A DNA stretch of 64,000 nt from an uncultured Bacteroidota bacterium (GCA_937873155.1 CALMVZ010000011.1:486256-550255), one strand, 5' to 3'. Counted from the stretch's first letter, positions 51,226 to 60,157 are shown. Notes: generated by a model not told the origin, from the letters alone. A program made the numbers and translations.

Positions 51226-51654
51226 TCAGCCCAGGCCGGATTCGAATAAACGTTGGTTCAGCCAGATCATGGCTTCGCTTTCAGTTTCGAACATTTGGGT
51301 GGGTACATTTGGTTTATGGAAATTGATGAAGAATTTACCCATTAGTCTTACCGGTAAAGATTTGATCAGAATAGCTTCTGCAAGACGCCCTTCAGGTACA
51401 TTTTGTGATGAAAACTCCCTGGCTTCTTTTGTAGCTGAAGTTCTTCTTCCGGCAATTGCTAATACCACATGTGGTTTGTTGTCTGTTAATTCAGCAGCAA
51501 TCCTCCGCTGCTCCAATACATCTTCATAAGTTATTTCGGCATCGTCAGAAAGTACAACTTTAAGCAGCCCTTTTCCATTATAAGAAATAACCGCTTTATC
51601 CAGGCGTACAACTTTGGAAGGGAATTGACCAATTTTCACGCTTAAATGTAGCAT
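51226..51654 (-). CDS. Small STAS/SpoIIAA-like protein (DUF7793-type)
   Basis: The 142-residue soluble protein looks like the SpoIIAA-like/DUF7793 type: ISYNGKGLLKVVLSDDAEITYEDVLEQR, then PHVVLAIAGRRTSATKEAREFSS, then FFINFHKPNVPTQMFETESEAMIWL. A longer frame is open to 51978 but would run across the start of the divergent TPR gene; the ATG at 51654 gives the normal domain. Its function is unknown. Family naming is by eye. Confidence 0.7.
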   Translation of the reverse strand: MLHLSVKIGQFPSKVVRLDKAVISYNGKGLLKVVLSDDAEITYEDVLEQRRIAAELTDNKPHVVLAIAGRRTSATKEAREFSSQNVPEGRLAEAILIKSLPVRLMGKFFINFHKPNVPTQMFETESEAMIWLNQRLFESGLG

Positions 51655-51716
51655 TAATTTTAAACATGGAAGTAAATGCCAGCCAATGGGAACAAAAAAA
51701 TAGTTAAATTTATGGC

Positions 51717-53135
51717 ATGTATTTTCGTGCATTAGTTGTATTGATCTTTCTCTCTTTTTCTCTTCTTGCCCAAAAACATCAGAAGTTTTTGGATGCAGGA
51801 ATTCAATTAATGAGCGAGGAAAAGTATGAGGATGCATTAATTCAGTTAAAGAACGCGGTTTCTGCCGGACCAAAAGTGGCCGAGACGTATTATCAACGCG
51901 GCCGTTGTTATTTGAATCTCGGAAAGAATACAGACGCGAAAAAAGATCTTGATAAAGCGATAGAATTAGACCAATCAAAAGGTGTGTATTATAATACGCG
52001 TGGATTAGCTAATGAAAATTTGAATGATACAGTAAATGCTGTTGCAGATTATAAGAAAGCAATTAGTAAAGACAGTACCGTTCACCAGCCGTATTATAAT
52101 TTGGCGCGCATTGTAGAAGCACAGGGAAAACCGAAAGAAGCTTTAGCTTTGGTGAACTTAGCGCTTGAAAAAAATCCAAAAGATGATGATAGTTATATAA
52201 CTAAAGGTTCTTTATTGCAAACATTGAAGGATACTGCTTCCGCAATTTCCGTTTATAAAGCGGCTTTAAAGAACGACAGTAATTCATACGGCGCTAATTA
52301 TGCTTTAGCTATTCTTTATAATGAGAAGAATCAATTCAAAGAAGCGCTGAAGTATATCAATAAAGCTATTAAGGCGGATGCAAAGAATCCGGATAGCTAT
52401 GTTGAGAAAGGATTGATCCTGGAGAATTTAAAAGATTCAGTCGGGGCGTTAAAGAATTACAGCACCGCGATAGAATTAGATAAGAATTTTTCGTTCGCCT
52501 ATTTCACGCGTGGCAGTTATTACCAAACACATAACAACCGAACAGCAGCTATTGCTGATTTCACAAAGATCATAAGTATAGATCCGAATGATGCTGATGC
52601 TTATATAGCCCGCGCAGAATGTTATTCAGATACCAATAATTGCGCGGCCGCACTTTTGGATCTTGAGGTTGCAAAACGTTTAACGCCAAAGGATCCTTCC
52701 GTCTATTTCCAGATCGGAATTTGTCAGGATGAAACACGTTATTACCGCGAGGCGATAGAAAGCTTTAATAAAGCGATATCGCTCGATAGCACTGCGAATG
52801 AGTATTATTATAGCAGGGGGAATTCATATTACAATCTTGAATTGCTCGACATGGCAGAGAAAGATTATTTCAAGGCGCTGAAATTGGATACAACAAATGC
52901 AGGTCCGTATTTTAATTTAGGCAATATCCATTTCGATAAAAAAGAATTTGATGTCGCTATAGGCTTTTACGATAAATATCTGGCAATGGAACCTAAAGAT
53001 GCAGATGCATTGGTGAACCGGGGCATCTGCAAGAATGGTTTAGGTTTCGAAAAAGAAGCCTGTATCGACTGGAAAGCAGCCGAGGCCTTGAAGAGTTTTG
53101 AGGCAACAGAGAACATCAAGAAATTCTGTAAATAA
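51717..53135 (+). CDS. Exported TPR-repeat protein
   Basis: The 472-residue protein has a signal peptide (MYFRALVVLIFLSFSLLAQ). About 12 tetratricopeptide repeats fill the rest (for example VYYNTRGLANENLNDTVNA and AYFTRGSYYQTHNNRTAA), ending in KEACIDWKAAEALKS. It resembles the TPR protein at 5683-6735 in its C-terminal CxDWKxA segment. It is likely a periplasmic scaffold. It converges on the response-regulator gene with only 1 nt between stops. Confidence 0.85.
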   Translation: MYFRALVVLIFLSFSLLAQKHQKFLDAGIQLMSEEKYEDALIQLKNAVSAGPKVAETYYQRGRCYLNLGKNTDAKKDLDKAIELDQSKGVYYNTRGLANENLNDTVNAVADYKKAISKDSTVHQPYYNLARIVEAQGKPKEALALVNLALEKNPKDDDSYITKGSLLQTLKDTASAISVYKAALKNDSNSYGANYALAILYNEKNQFKEALKYINKAIKADAKNPDSYVEKGLILENLKDSVGALKNYSTAIELDKNFSFAYFTRGSYYQTHNNRTAAIADFTKIISIDPNDADAYIARAECYSDTNNCAAALLDLEVAKRLTPKDPSVYFQIGICQDETRYYREAIESFNKAISLDSTANEYYYSRGNSYYNLELLDMAEKDYFKALKLDTTNAGPYFNLGNIHFDKKEFDVAIGFYDKYLAMEPKDADALVNRGICKNGLGFEKEACIDWKAAEALKSFEATENIKKFCK

Positions 53136-53136
53136 A

Positions 53137-53538
53137 TTACTTCGTAAAGTATTTCGTCATTACCGAATGGATCTTTTCCTTCGTCAGCGGTTTTTTCTCA
53201 AAACATAATATTTCTTTAAAAGAACTGTATTTCTTTATATCATCCGGGTTAGGTGAAGTACTTAAAATAACGATCTTGGTTTTTGGATGCCGGTCGATCT
53301 TCAGATATTCTTCAATGAATTCCCATCCGTTCATACGGGGCATGTTTATATCAAGGAAAATAAGATCAGGATCAGGTTTTTCATGGCGGCTAATACTACT
53401 CAGATAATTCAACCCTTCCTGTCCATCCTCAATAACTTCAATAGTTTCGGTAACATTTAATTTTTCAATGATCTTGCGGTTGTACACATTGATAAACTCA
53501 TTGTCCTCGATCAATAATATGCAATTCACTTTTTTCAT
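53137..53538 (-). CDS. Stand-alone response regulator (receiver domain only)
   Basis: The 133-residue CheY-like protein has the acidic pair ED (E11, D12), the phospho-accepting Asp63 in FLDINMPRMNGW, Ser in VILSTSP, and Lys in EKKPLTKE. It has no output domain, and resembles Rcp1-type receivers that pair with PAS or phytochrome kinases. It starts 2 nt after the stop of the histidine kinase gene on the same strand, so it is certainly its partner. Confidence 0.94.
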   Translation of the reverse strand: MKKVNCILLIEDNEFINVYNRKIIEKLNVTETIEVIEDGQEGLNYLSSISRHEKPDPDLIFLDINMPRMNGWEFIEEYLKIDRHPKTKIVILSTSPNPDDIKKYSSFKEILCFEKKPLTKEKIHSVMTKYFTK

Positions 53539-53540
53539 AA

Positions 53541-55475
53541 CTAAACATGTTTTGGAATTGTAAAATGGAATTTTGAACCTTCTCCCGGTTTCGATTCCAT
53601 CCAGATACTTCCATTATGCAATTCAAGGATCTTTTTACAATGTGCTAAACCGATACCTGTTCCCCGGAACTCTTTCGAATTATGCAGGCGCTGAAAGATA
53701 ACAAATATCTTATCACTGTATTTAGGATCAATACCGATGCCGTTATCTTCCACTGTGAATGTCCAGTTCTTGTCATCCGTTTGTGATGATATGATAACGT
53801 TTGGCGTAGTGCCTTTTCTGTGATATTTGATCGCGTTGCTTAACAAATTCTGGAACACAACTCTTAACTCAACAGGATAAGCAGTAATGGCCGGTAAATT
53901 TCCTATTGTGACTTTTGCATTGCAGGCTTTGATTGATGCTTTCATATCAGACAAAAGCTCTTTTACAATTTCATTGCAGTCAATTTTACTGAGTTTGCTT
54001 TTTTTGCCAATTCGTGAATAGTCTAATAAACCGGCGATCAATGAACGCAGGCGGTTGGAAGATTCTTTAATGTAATGCACGTATTCAGAAGCATCTTTAT
54101 CCATTTTACCTGCGAATTCATCTTCCAGCAACATGGTAAAACTGGTGATGGTATCTAAAGGCTCTTGCAAGTCATGTGAAGCGATGTAGGCGAATTGTTC
54201 TAATTCGCGGTTCTTATTTTCAAGATCTTTGATGTGTTTCCGTTCTGACAGGTCGCGGATGGAAGCACTGACCAGGGCACCATCTTCAGTTTCGAGCGGG
54301 CTTAAATTAATTTCCATCGGAAACCCAATGCCATTTTTTTTCATTCCGGTGAATTCGATATTGATCTTATTTATACGTGCCAATTCAATAAAGCTGATGC
54401 TATTGGTAGATTCGCCTGAATGAATATGATCGGGGATAAGAATATCAATCGGTTTTTCCAGCAATTCGTTACGGGTATACTGAAATAACTTTTCGGTTTG
54501 TTTATTCACTAATTTGATAGTGCCGTGTTTATCAAGAATAATAATTGAATCGGGGGCTGATTCGATAAGATCTTTGAATTTAGTTTGAGCTTTTTCAAGT
54601 GCGGTGATACTATCCTGGAGATCACTCGACATTTGATTGAACGAATTAGCAACTACGCCGATCTCATCTTTTGAGAGGACTTTTGCTCGCACATTCAGAT
54701 TACCTTTTGCAAAACTTCCGGCGGCTGTAATGATCTCGTTCAATCCGCGTTGTATCGAACGGCTTAAGGAGATAGCAAGTAACAAACCGCAGATCTCAAC
54801 CGTAAGCGCAATAAAGAATAGAAGTTTTTTAATTAAACCTTCCAGCCACCTTGAACCTTCACCCAGTGTATAAGAAAAATCATCTTCCAGTTTTGTGAGT
54901 TTTAAATTGATGGGACCAATGCTTTCGAGTAATTGTGTGATGCGTGCCTGTGAAGGGGCCTTCGAATTGATCTCGAAATTTAAACTATCAGCGACGGCAT
55001 TTAATTGCAAAGCATATGGTTCAGCTTCTCCCCAAATAACAATTGCCCGGTTGATATATGAGATTTTATTGAAGCGCAGGAATAACAACACCATTCCTTC
55101 TGTATCATCCGGGTGATTTCTTCCTTCAATAAAACCTTGTTTTGCAATTTCCATATTAGGATTCGGCTTCTGCATTTCTTTCCGTGCTTTACCATCGCCA
55201 AGCGGAACGCGCATAAAATCTTTGAATAAACGATAATCAATTTCGTTACGGCCTACACCATATTTATACAAATGGAATAATGCATCTTTTTGGGCTTTCG
55301 ACCAAAGACCTTCTCCGCCAACATAAGCGCGGACAGATGAAAGTGTATTTAAAGCAAAAATTAAAATGCAAAGTTCGAGCCCGATCAGCAAAGCCATGAT
55401 CCCAACCGTGAAATATAATTTTTTCGCGATCGAAACATTCTGTAACCATTTAAATGGTGAGTAGCTTTTTTTCAT
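53541..55475 (-). CDS. Membrane histidine kinase with HAMP and PAS domains
   Basis: The 644-residue kinase has a membrane helix (about 20-42), an extracytoplasmic helical sensor (about 45-215), a second membrane helix (about 217-237), HAMP (about 238-292), PAS (about 300-405), HisKA with FAYIASHDLQEP, and HATPase with NLLSNAIKYH, VEDNGIGID and GTGIGLAHCKKI. It ends without a receiver; the adjacent stand-alone receiver fills that role. The signal it senses is unknown. No clear promoter is seen upstream. Confidence 0.95.
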   Translation of the reverse strand: MKKSYSPFKWLQNVSIAKKLYFTVGIMALLIGLELCILIFALNTLSSVRAYVGGEGLWSKAQKDALFHLYKYGVGRNEIDYRLFKDFMRVPLGDGKARKEMQKPNPNMEIAKQGFIEGRNHPDDTEGMVLLFLRFNKISYINRAIVIWGEAEPYALQLNAVADSLNFEINSKAPSQARITQLLESIGPINLKLTKLEDDFSYTLGEGSRWLEGLIKKLLFFIALTVEICGLLLAISLSRSIQRGLNEIITAAGSFAKGNLNVRAKVLSKDEIGVVANSFNQMSSDLQDSITALEKAQTKFKDLIESAPDSIIILDKHGTIKLVNKQTEKLFQYTRNELLEKPIDILIPDHIHSGESTNSISFIELARINKINIEFTGMKKNGIGFPMEINLSPLETEDGALVSASIRDLSERKHIKDLENKNRELEQFAYIASHDLQEPLDTITSFTMLLEDEFAGKMDKDASEYVHYIKESSNRLRSLIAGLLDYSRIGKKSKLSKIDCNEIVKELLSDMKASIKACNAKVTIGNLPAITAYPVELRVVFQNLLSNAIKYHRKGTTPNVIISSQTDDKNWTFTVEDNGIGIDPKYSDKIFVIFQRLHNSKEFRGTGIGLAHCKKILELHNGSIWMESKPGEGSKFHFTIPKHV

Positions 55476-55655
55476 TTTAGTTGCGGGTTGTCCACTTACC
55501 TTATATTTCTAATTTACTCAAAAATCGATTAGATCTGCTTTTTTTCTGATTCGTATAAATAAATTGGCGCGCGCAACAATCCACTAAGTAACTCTACTCA
55601 GAAATCGGCACAATGATCCGGAAAATAATAATGGAATTTTGTTGAAGGCCGGCCT

Positions 55656-55775
55656 TTAAAATATAGCCATTACTGACAACGGCAAACCAATTAAAGTAAA
55701 GGCAAGAAATACCCAAAATAGGAGAGCCTGAAAATCACTAACCGTCTTAATGCGGTTTTTAAGATACTTGGTCAT
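55656..55775 (-). CDS. Candidate 39-residue single-pass membrane protein
   Basis: In the 430-nt space between the kinase and the RluF-like gene, the minus strand has an ORF starting MTKYLKNRIKTVSDFQ, followed by a hydrophobic helix (ALLFWVFLAFTLIGLPLSVMAIF), with a TAA stop at 55656. It has a basic N-terminus followed by one membrane helix. An exact -7 box TAGTTTTG lies 27 nt upstream (55802-55809). No other feature explains this stretch. Conservation was not tested. Confidence 0.4.
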   Translation of the reverse strand: MTKYLKNRIKTVSDFQALLFWVFLAFTLIGLPLSVMAIF

Positions 55776-55801
55776 AGTAGGGTTTTAGCACAACAACACC
55801 C

Positions 55802-55809
55802 CAAAACTA
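55802..55809 (-). promoter_or_regulatory. Putative -7 box for the 39-residue ORF
   Basis: The minus strand reads TAGTTTTG, matching TAnnTTTG, 26 nt before the ATG at 55775. The -33 region has no clear TTG at the expected distance. Confidence 0.35.
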
Positions 55810-55906
55810 GCGAAAACCACTCAAAAACAGAATGTTACGAATCCAGAATGAGTGAGCGGAGGGTTTGGATGAGAGAAGAATTATCTAAACGTATTAGAAG
55901 TGTTTT

Positions 55907-56602
55907 TCAGGCGAGGGAAGCCATTAATTTCTTCAGTTCCTCATCGGTCAGATCGCGCCATTCGTCGAGTTTCAGGTTTCCCAGCTCAATGTTCATGACC
56001 CTGACGCGCTGTAATTTTATCACCTGGTAATCGAAAACATTGCACATTCTCCGGATCTGCCGGTTGAGTCCTTGGGTCAAAGTAATTCTGAAGAGCCGTT
56101 TTGTTCCCGGCACTAAACTCACTTTACATGGTTTTGTTTTTTCACCGTTCAGATCAATGCCTGCAGAAATTTCATCTAAGAATTTTTTTCGTACCGGTAA
56201 ATTCAATGTTACTATGTATTCTTTTTCGTGACCGAATTCCGCATTCGCAATTTTATCGATTATCTCACCGTGATTTGTCAGTAAAATCAATCCTTCGGAA
56301 TCTTTATCTAATCTTCCAACCGGATAAATAGTTTGAGGATGATTAACGGCATCAATAATATTTCCCGGAATTTTTTCAGTTGTGCAAATTACTCCTTTAG
56401 GTTTGTTATACGCAATGTAAACAGGAACAAATTTTTTCACCACCAGTTTTTTTCCGTCAATTACAATTTGATCGCCTTCATTATATTTTGTGGTGTGGGT
56501 TGCGGCTTTTCCGTTCACTAAAACTCTTTTTTCTGAGATGAGATCGTAGGCTTTCCGCCTTGAAGTATATCCGCTTTGAGCTATGTATTTATCAATTTTC
56601 AA
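55907..56602 (-). CDS. RluF/RluB-type 23S rRNA pseudouridine synthase
   Basis: The 231-residue enzyme has an N-terminal S4 domain (IDKYIAQSGYTSRRKAYDLI) and the catalytic motif PVGRLDKDSEGLILL with Asp99. It also has the late TQGLNRQIRRMCNVFDYQVIKLQRVRV segment, which resembles RluF (U2604) more than RluB. The short form has no charged tail, unlike the synthase at 46751-48244. The N-terminus is standard and the ATG at 56602 fits the family. Confidence 0.92.
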   Translation of the reverse strand: MKIDKYIAQSGYTSRRKAYDLISEKRVLVNGKAATHTTKYNEGDQIVIDGKKLVVKKFVPVYIAYNKPKGVICTTEKIPGNIIDAVNHPQTIYPVGRLDKDSEGLILLTNHGEIIDKIANAEFGHEKEYIVTLNLPVRKKFLDEISAGIDLNGEKTKPCKVSLVPGTKRLFRITLTQGLNRQIRRMCNVFDYQVIKLQRVRVMNIELGNLKLDEWRDLTDEELKKLMASLA

Positions 56603-56674
56603 GAGTACAAAGTTATCCTTTCTTTTAACAATTGAGCTACTAATTCCTTTCTTTAATTGTAATAACTTTAAAAG

Positions 56675-57145
56675 GTGAAGAAATTCCTTGTTATACTTTT
56701 TATTCCTTTTTTAAGTTGGGCACAGTTGAACGAAGTCCAGGCAGATAGTTTGATCGCTTATGCAAAACAATTCCAGGGAATAAAATATTGTTACGGCAGC
56801 TGTACGCCTAAAACAGGATTTGATTGTTCGGGATTTGTGTATCATGTGTTCGGGCAATTCAATATAAAAGTGCCACGCGCGAGTTTGGATTACGAAAAAC
56901 AGGGGAAGAAGATCAAATTAGATTCAGCCCGTAAAGGAGACGTGATCGTTTTCACAGGCACTAAACCAAAGAACAGAAGACCGGGACATGTGGGAATTGT
57001 TATTTCAGAACCCGGCGAAGAATTGAAATTCATTCACTCTTCCTCAGGAAAAAAGGCGAATGGGATCATCATAACCAATTATGCCACATCACCTTATTAC
57101 CAGAGTCGTTTTATAAAAGTGGTGAGGGTAGACGGTGTGAAATAA
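56675..57145 (+). CDS. Exported NlpC/P60 family hydrolase
   Basis: This cell-wall cysteine peptidase cleaves peptidoglycan stem peptides. The 156-residue protein has a signal peptide (MKKFLVILFIPFLSWAQ) and one NlpC/P60 domain with catalytic Cys51 in FDCSGF, His105 in PGHVGIV, and the third residue His121 in FIHSSSG. The start is GTG at 56675, since no ATG gives a signal peptide. It is divergent from the RluF-like gene. It is a stand-alone catalytic domain without SH3 modules. Confidence 0.93.
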   Translation: MKKFLVILFIPFLSWAQLNEVQADSLIAYAKQFQGIKYCYGSCTPKTGFDCSGFVYHVFGQFNIKVPRASLDYEKQGKKIKLDSARKGDVIVFTGTKPKNRRPGHVGIVISEPGEELKFIHSSSGKKANGIIITNYATSPYYQSRFIKVVRVDGVK

Positions 57146-57175
57146 AAAGCTATATTTAATTCATAAATCACGCTT

Positions 57176-58441
57176 ATGGACAAACGAGAATTTTTAAAAA
57201 ACTCTTCAATTTTAGGATTAGGAAGTTTACTTACTTTTCCGGCATTGGAAAAATTAGTTCGGTCGGTTGAGCACAAGTCTTCTTTAGAGTTAGCTTCAGA
57301 TGATCAATTTTGGTTAGAGATCCGTAAAGCCTACAAATTAAAACCGGAGTATATTAATCTTGAGAATGGATACTATTGTATTCAACCCGAAGAAATTTTA
57401 GAGGCATATATAAAACATGTGAAGGATGTGAATTTGCAAGGCGCGTATTATATGCGAACGGTACAGTACGATAATAAAAAAGCAGTCACACAAAAATTAG
57501 CTGATCTGGCAGGTTGTACACCTGATGAATTAATAATCACGCGTAACACCACAGAATCTTTAGATATGATCATTGGCGGACTCAATTGGCAAGCCGGTGA
57601 TGAAGCTGTGATGGCAGAACATGATTATGGTGCTATGCTTGACATGTTCAATCAAGTTGGTAAACGTTATGGTGTTGTAAATAAAATTGTTTCTGTTCCT
57701 TTAAATCCAAGAACGGATGAGGAAATTGTGAGTGTGTATGAAAAGGCACTTACAGAAAAAACAAAATTATTGATGATCTGTCATATGATAAATATTACGG
57801 GGCAAATACTTCCTGTAAAAAAGATCTGCGACATGGCGCATAAAAAAGGCGTACAAGTGATGGTAGATGGCGCCCATGCTTTTGCGCATATCGATTTTAA
57901 AATTCCTGATCTGAATTGTGATTATTATGGCGCGAGTTTACATAAATGGTTAAGCGTTCCGCTAGGCGCAGGATTATTATATGTGAGAAAAGACAACATT
58001 TCTAAAGTCTGGCCGCTGCTCGCGGAATCAGAAAGGCCCGAAGAAGATATTTCAAGATTGAATCATACCGGAACAATTCCTGTTCATACCGATCTTGCAA
58101 TTGTAAACGCTATGGAATTCTACAATAAAATAGGCGCAAAGCGAAAAGAAGACCGCCTGCGTTACTTACAAAATTATTGGGTGAAACCTGCAAGAGCAAT
58201 TCCAAATGTAATTTTAAATACACCTTCCGATACAACCCGCTCTTGCGGAATTGCAAACGTTGGCATAAAAGGAATGAAGCCTTCTGTGATGGCAGAACGC
58301 TTATTAAAAGAACATAAGATTTATACAGTTGCGATAGATAGCAAAGGCGTGCAAGGATGCAGGATAACACCTAACGTTTATACAACAACGGCCGAATTAG
58401 ATGAATTAATAAAAGCATTAAAAATATTAAGTAAAGTTTAA
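57176..58441 (+). CDS. Class V aminotransferase family PLP enzyme with N-terminal export-like segment
   Basis: The 421-residue PLP-dependent enzyme is of the class V (isopenicillin-N epimerase/cysteine desulfurase-like) fold. The PLP lysine is K257 in ASLHKWLSVPLGAGLLYV, with VMVDGAHAFAH upstream. The N-terminus (DKREFLKNSSILGLGSLLTFPALEKL) looks like a Tat-type leader without the twin arginine, so location is uncertain. It starts a three-gene unit with a paralogue 3 nt downstream and RidA. Reaction unknown; related proteins include isopenicillin-N epimerases and amino-acid racemases. Confidence 0.85.
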   Translation: MDKREFLKNSSILGLGSLLTFPALEKLVRSVEHKSSLELASDDQFWLEIRKAYKLKPEYINLENGYYCIQPEEILEAYIKHVKDVNLQGAYYMRTVQYDNKKAVTQKLADLAGCTPDELIITRNTTESLDMIIGGLNWQAGDEAVMAEHDYGAMLDMFNQVGKRYGVVNKIVSVPLNPRTDEEIVSVYEKALTEKTKLLMICHMINITGQILPVKKICDMAHKKGVQVMVDGAHAFAHIDFKIPDLNCDYYGASLHKWLSVPLGAGLLYVRKDNISKVWPLLAESERPEEDISRLNHTGTIPVHTDLAIVNAMEFYNKIGAKRKEDRLRYLQNYWVKPARAIPNVILNTPSDTTRSCGIANVGIKGMKPSVMAERLLKEHKIYTVAIDSKGVQGCRITPNVYTTTAELDELIKALKILSKV

Positions 58442-58444
58442 AAT

Positions 58445-59632
58445 ATGAACCCGGAATTAAAAAAACAATTTTTGATCCAGCCCGATATTGCCTTTTTAAA
58501 TTTCGGCTCTTTCGGCGCTTGCGCAAAACCAATTTTTGAAGATTATCAGAAATGGCAACTGGAATTAGAACAAGAACCTGCTCAATTCATACAGGTGAAC
58601 GGACCAAATTATTTAAAAGCCTCGCGTGAGGCATTAGCAAAGTATATTAATGTTGCTGACCCAAATGACCTGGTATACGTAACGAATCCTTCTTATGCAA
58701 CAAACATCGTTGCTAAAAGTTTAAAATTGAATCCTGGTGATGAAGTTCTCAGTACAAACTTAGAATACGGCGCTGCTGATAAAGCCTGGGAATATTATTG
58801 CAAGAAAACAGGAGCAAAGTATGTCAGGCAAAACATCACACTTCCTGTTACAACAAAAGAAAAATTCATTCAAGATTTCTTCGCAGGATTCTCTTCCAAA
58901 ACAAAACTTGTTTTTATTTCCGAGATAACAAGCACCACGGCTTTGAAGTTTCCGGTGAAAGAAATTTGTGAGATAGCAAAGCAAAAAGGAGTAATGACAT
59001 TTGTTGACGGCGCACATTCACCTGGGCATATCCCGGTTGACCTCACAAAAATAAAGGCAGACATTTACACGGGCGCGTGTCATAAATGGATGATGACACC
59101 AAAAGGAAGTTCATTCTTATATGTAAAAAAGGAATTACAGAATTTATTCGATCCTTTATTAGTAAGTTGGGGATACAATTCCATGTTCCCTTCTGATTCT
59201 CAATTTTTGGATTATCACCAGATGCAGGGAACAAGAGATTTTTCTGCGTTCCTCACCATTCCAAAAGCAATTGAATTTATGAAGCAACACAATTGGCCCG
59301 AAGTGGCAAAAGCAAGTTGTGAATTAGTAAAAAAGAATGCGTTGAGGTTTTGTGAATTGGTGGGATCAAAGCCATTGTGCCCGATAACCGATGAATGGCT
59401 CGGACAAATGTTCAGCATTCCTATCTCAACACCCGAACCTGAAAAATTGCAGCGTCATTTGTTTGTGAAGTTCAAAATTGAAATTCCGGCCATGCGTCAT
59501 GGCGACAAAGTTTATCTACGTTATTCGATCAATGCATTCAATTCACAAAATGATCTTGACAGATTATACGACGCATTAAAAGAAATAATGGAAACAACAG
59601 ATCTTATTAACGTTAAAAAATTAGCACAATGA
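58445..59632 (+). CDS. Class V aminotransferase family PLP enzyme (paralogue of the preceding gene)
   Basis: The 395-residue protein is of the same fold, with PLP lysine K214 in YTGACHKWMMTPKGSSFLYV and FVDGAHSPGHI before it. It lacks the N-terminal leader and is cytoplasmic. The GxCHKWMMTPKG motif is typical of isopenicillin-N epimerase-like enzymes. It starts 3 nt after the first paralogue and overlaps the RidA gene by 4 nt. The tandem pair suggests two steps on related substrates, or a heteromeric enzyme. Confidence 0.88.
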   Translation: MNPELKKQFLIQPDIAFLNFGSFGACAKPIFEDYQKWQLELEQEPAQFIQVNGPNYLKASREALAKYINVADPNDLVYVTNPSYATNIVAKSLKLNPGDEVLSTNLEYGAADKAWEYYCKKTGAKYVRQNITLPVTTKEKFIQDFFAGFSSKTKLVFISEITSTTALKFPVKEICEIAKQKGVMTFVDGAHSPGHIPVDLTKIKADIYTGACHKWMMTPKGSSFLYVKKELQNLFDPLLVSWGYNSMFPSDSQFLDYHQMQGTRDFSAFLTIPKAIEFMKQHNWPEVAKASCELVKKNALRFCELVGSKPLCPITDEWLGQMFSIPISTPEPEKLQRHLFVKFKIEIPAMRHGDKVYLRYSINAFNSQNDLDRLYDALKEIMETTDLINVKKLAQ

Positions 59633-60015
59633 AGAAAGCGATCACATCTCAAAACGCACCACTGCCAATTGGCCCTTACAGTCACGGTAATATAGTTCCG
59701 GCTTCCGGAAATATGTTATTTGTTTCGGGGCAAGTAGCCAAGGATGCGAAAACAGGAGAGTTAACCCTAAGCGATATTAAAAGCGAAACTAGAAAGGTAA
59801 TGCAGAATGTAAATGCTGTGTTAACTGAAGGCGGGATGGATTTTACCAATGTAGTTAAAACTACCATTTTCTTAACCGACATGAAACATTTCGCTGATGT
59901 GAATGAAGTTTATGGCTCATTTTTCACAGGTAATTTTCCGGCAAGAGAAACCGTTGCAGTGAAAGGGTTGCCTCTGGGAGTGAATGTTGAGATCTCAGTT
60001 ATTGCGGTAAAATAA
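59629..60015 (+). CDS. ridA: RidA family imine/enamine deaminase
   Basis: RidA hydrolyses reactive enamines and imines such as 2-aminoacrylate that leak from PLP enzymes. The 128-residue protein has the family start NAPLPIGPYSHG and the conserved substrate-binding Arg106 in NFPARETVAV with the final NVEISVIAV. It overlaps the upstream PLP enzyme by ATGA (4 nt), so translation is coupled. This supports its role in detoxifying intermediates made by the two PLP enzymes. Confidence 0.95.
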   Translation: MKKAITSQNAPLPIGPYSHGNIVPASGNMLFVSGQVAKDAKTGELTLSDIKSETRKVMQNVNAVLTEGGMDFTNVVKTTIFLTDMKHFADVNEVYGSFFTGNFPARETVAVKGLPLGVNVEISVIAVK

Positions 60016-60017
60016 AA

Positions 60018-60144
60018 CTTCATTCAAAAACCCCTCCCGCCGGATTCAGGTAAACCTGAATTTTCCGGCGATCTCCCCTAACAGGGGAGAAAAATTCATA
60101 CTCCGACTTGTCGGAATGAAACGAGAGAGGTTTTTAGAATGAAG
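60018..60144. repeat. 127-bp nested palindromic element
   Basis: The outer arms 60018-60035 and 60124-60144 are inverted copies (CTTCATTCAAAAACC and GGTTTTTAGAATGAAG, with one bulged base). Inside are three further hairpins: 60038-60070 with a 14-bp stem (CGCCGGATTCAGGT..ACCTGAA..TCCGGCG), 60072-60090 (TCTCCCCT/AGGGGAGA), and 60102-60115 (TCCGAC/GTCGGA). Such a multi-armed structure is typical of a MITE- or BIME-like repeat. It fills the gap between ridA and the convergent hypothetical gene, and could also act as a terminator. Confidence 0.7.
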
Positions 60145-60157
60145 TTGATCGAACGCA

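Noticed and set aside
51655..51978. N-terminal extension of the DUF7793-type gene to 51978
   Set aside because: It would overlap the divergent TPR gene and adds 108 residues unlike any domain; the ATG at 51654 fits the domain start.
55645..55656. 12-bp palindrome AAGGCCGGCCTT next to the small ORF stop
   Set aside because: It lacks a loop and a T-tract, so it is not a terminator; no second copy noticed.
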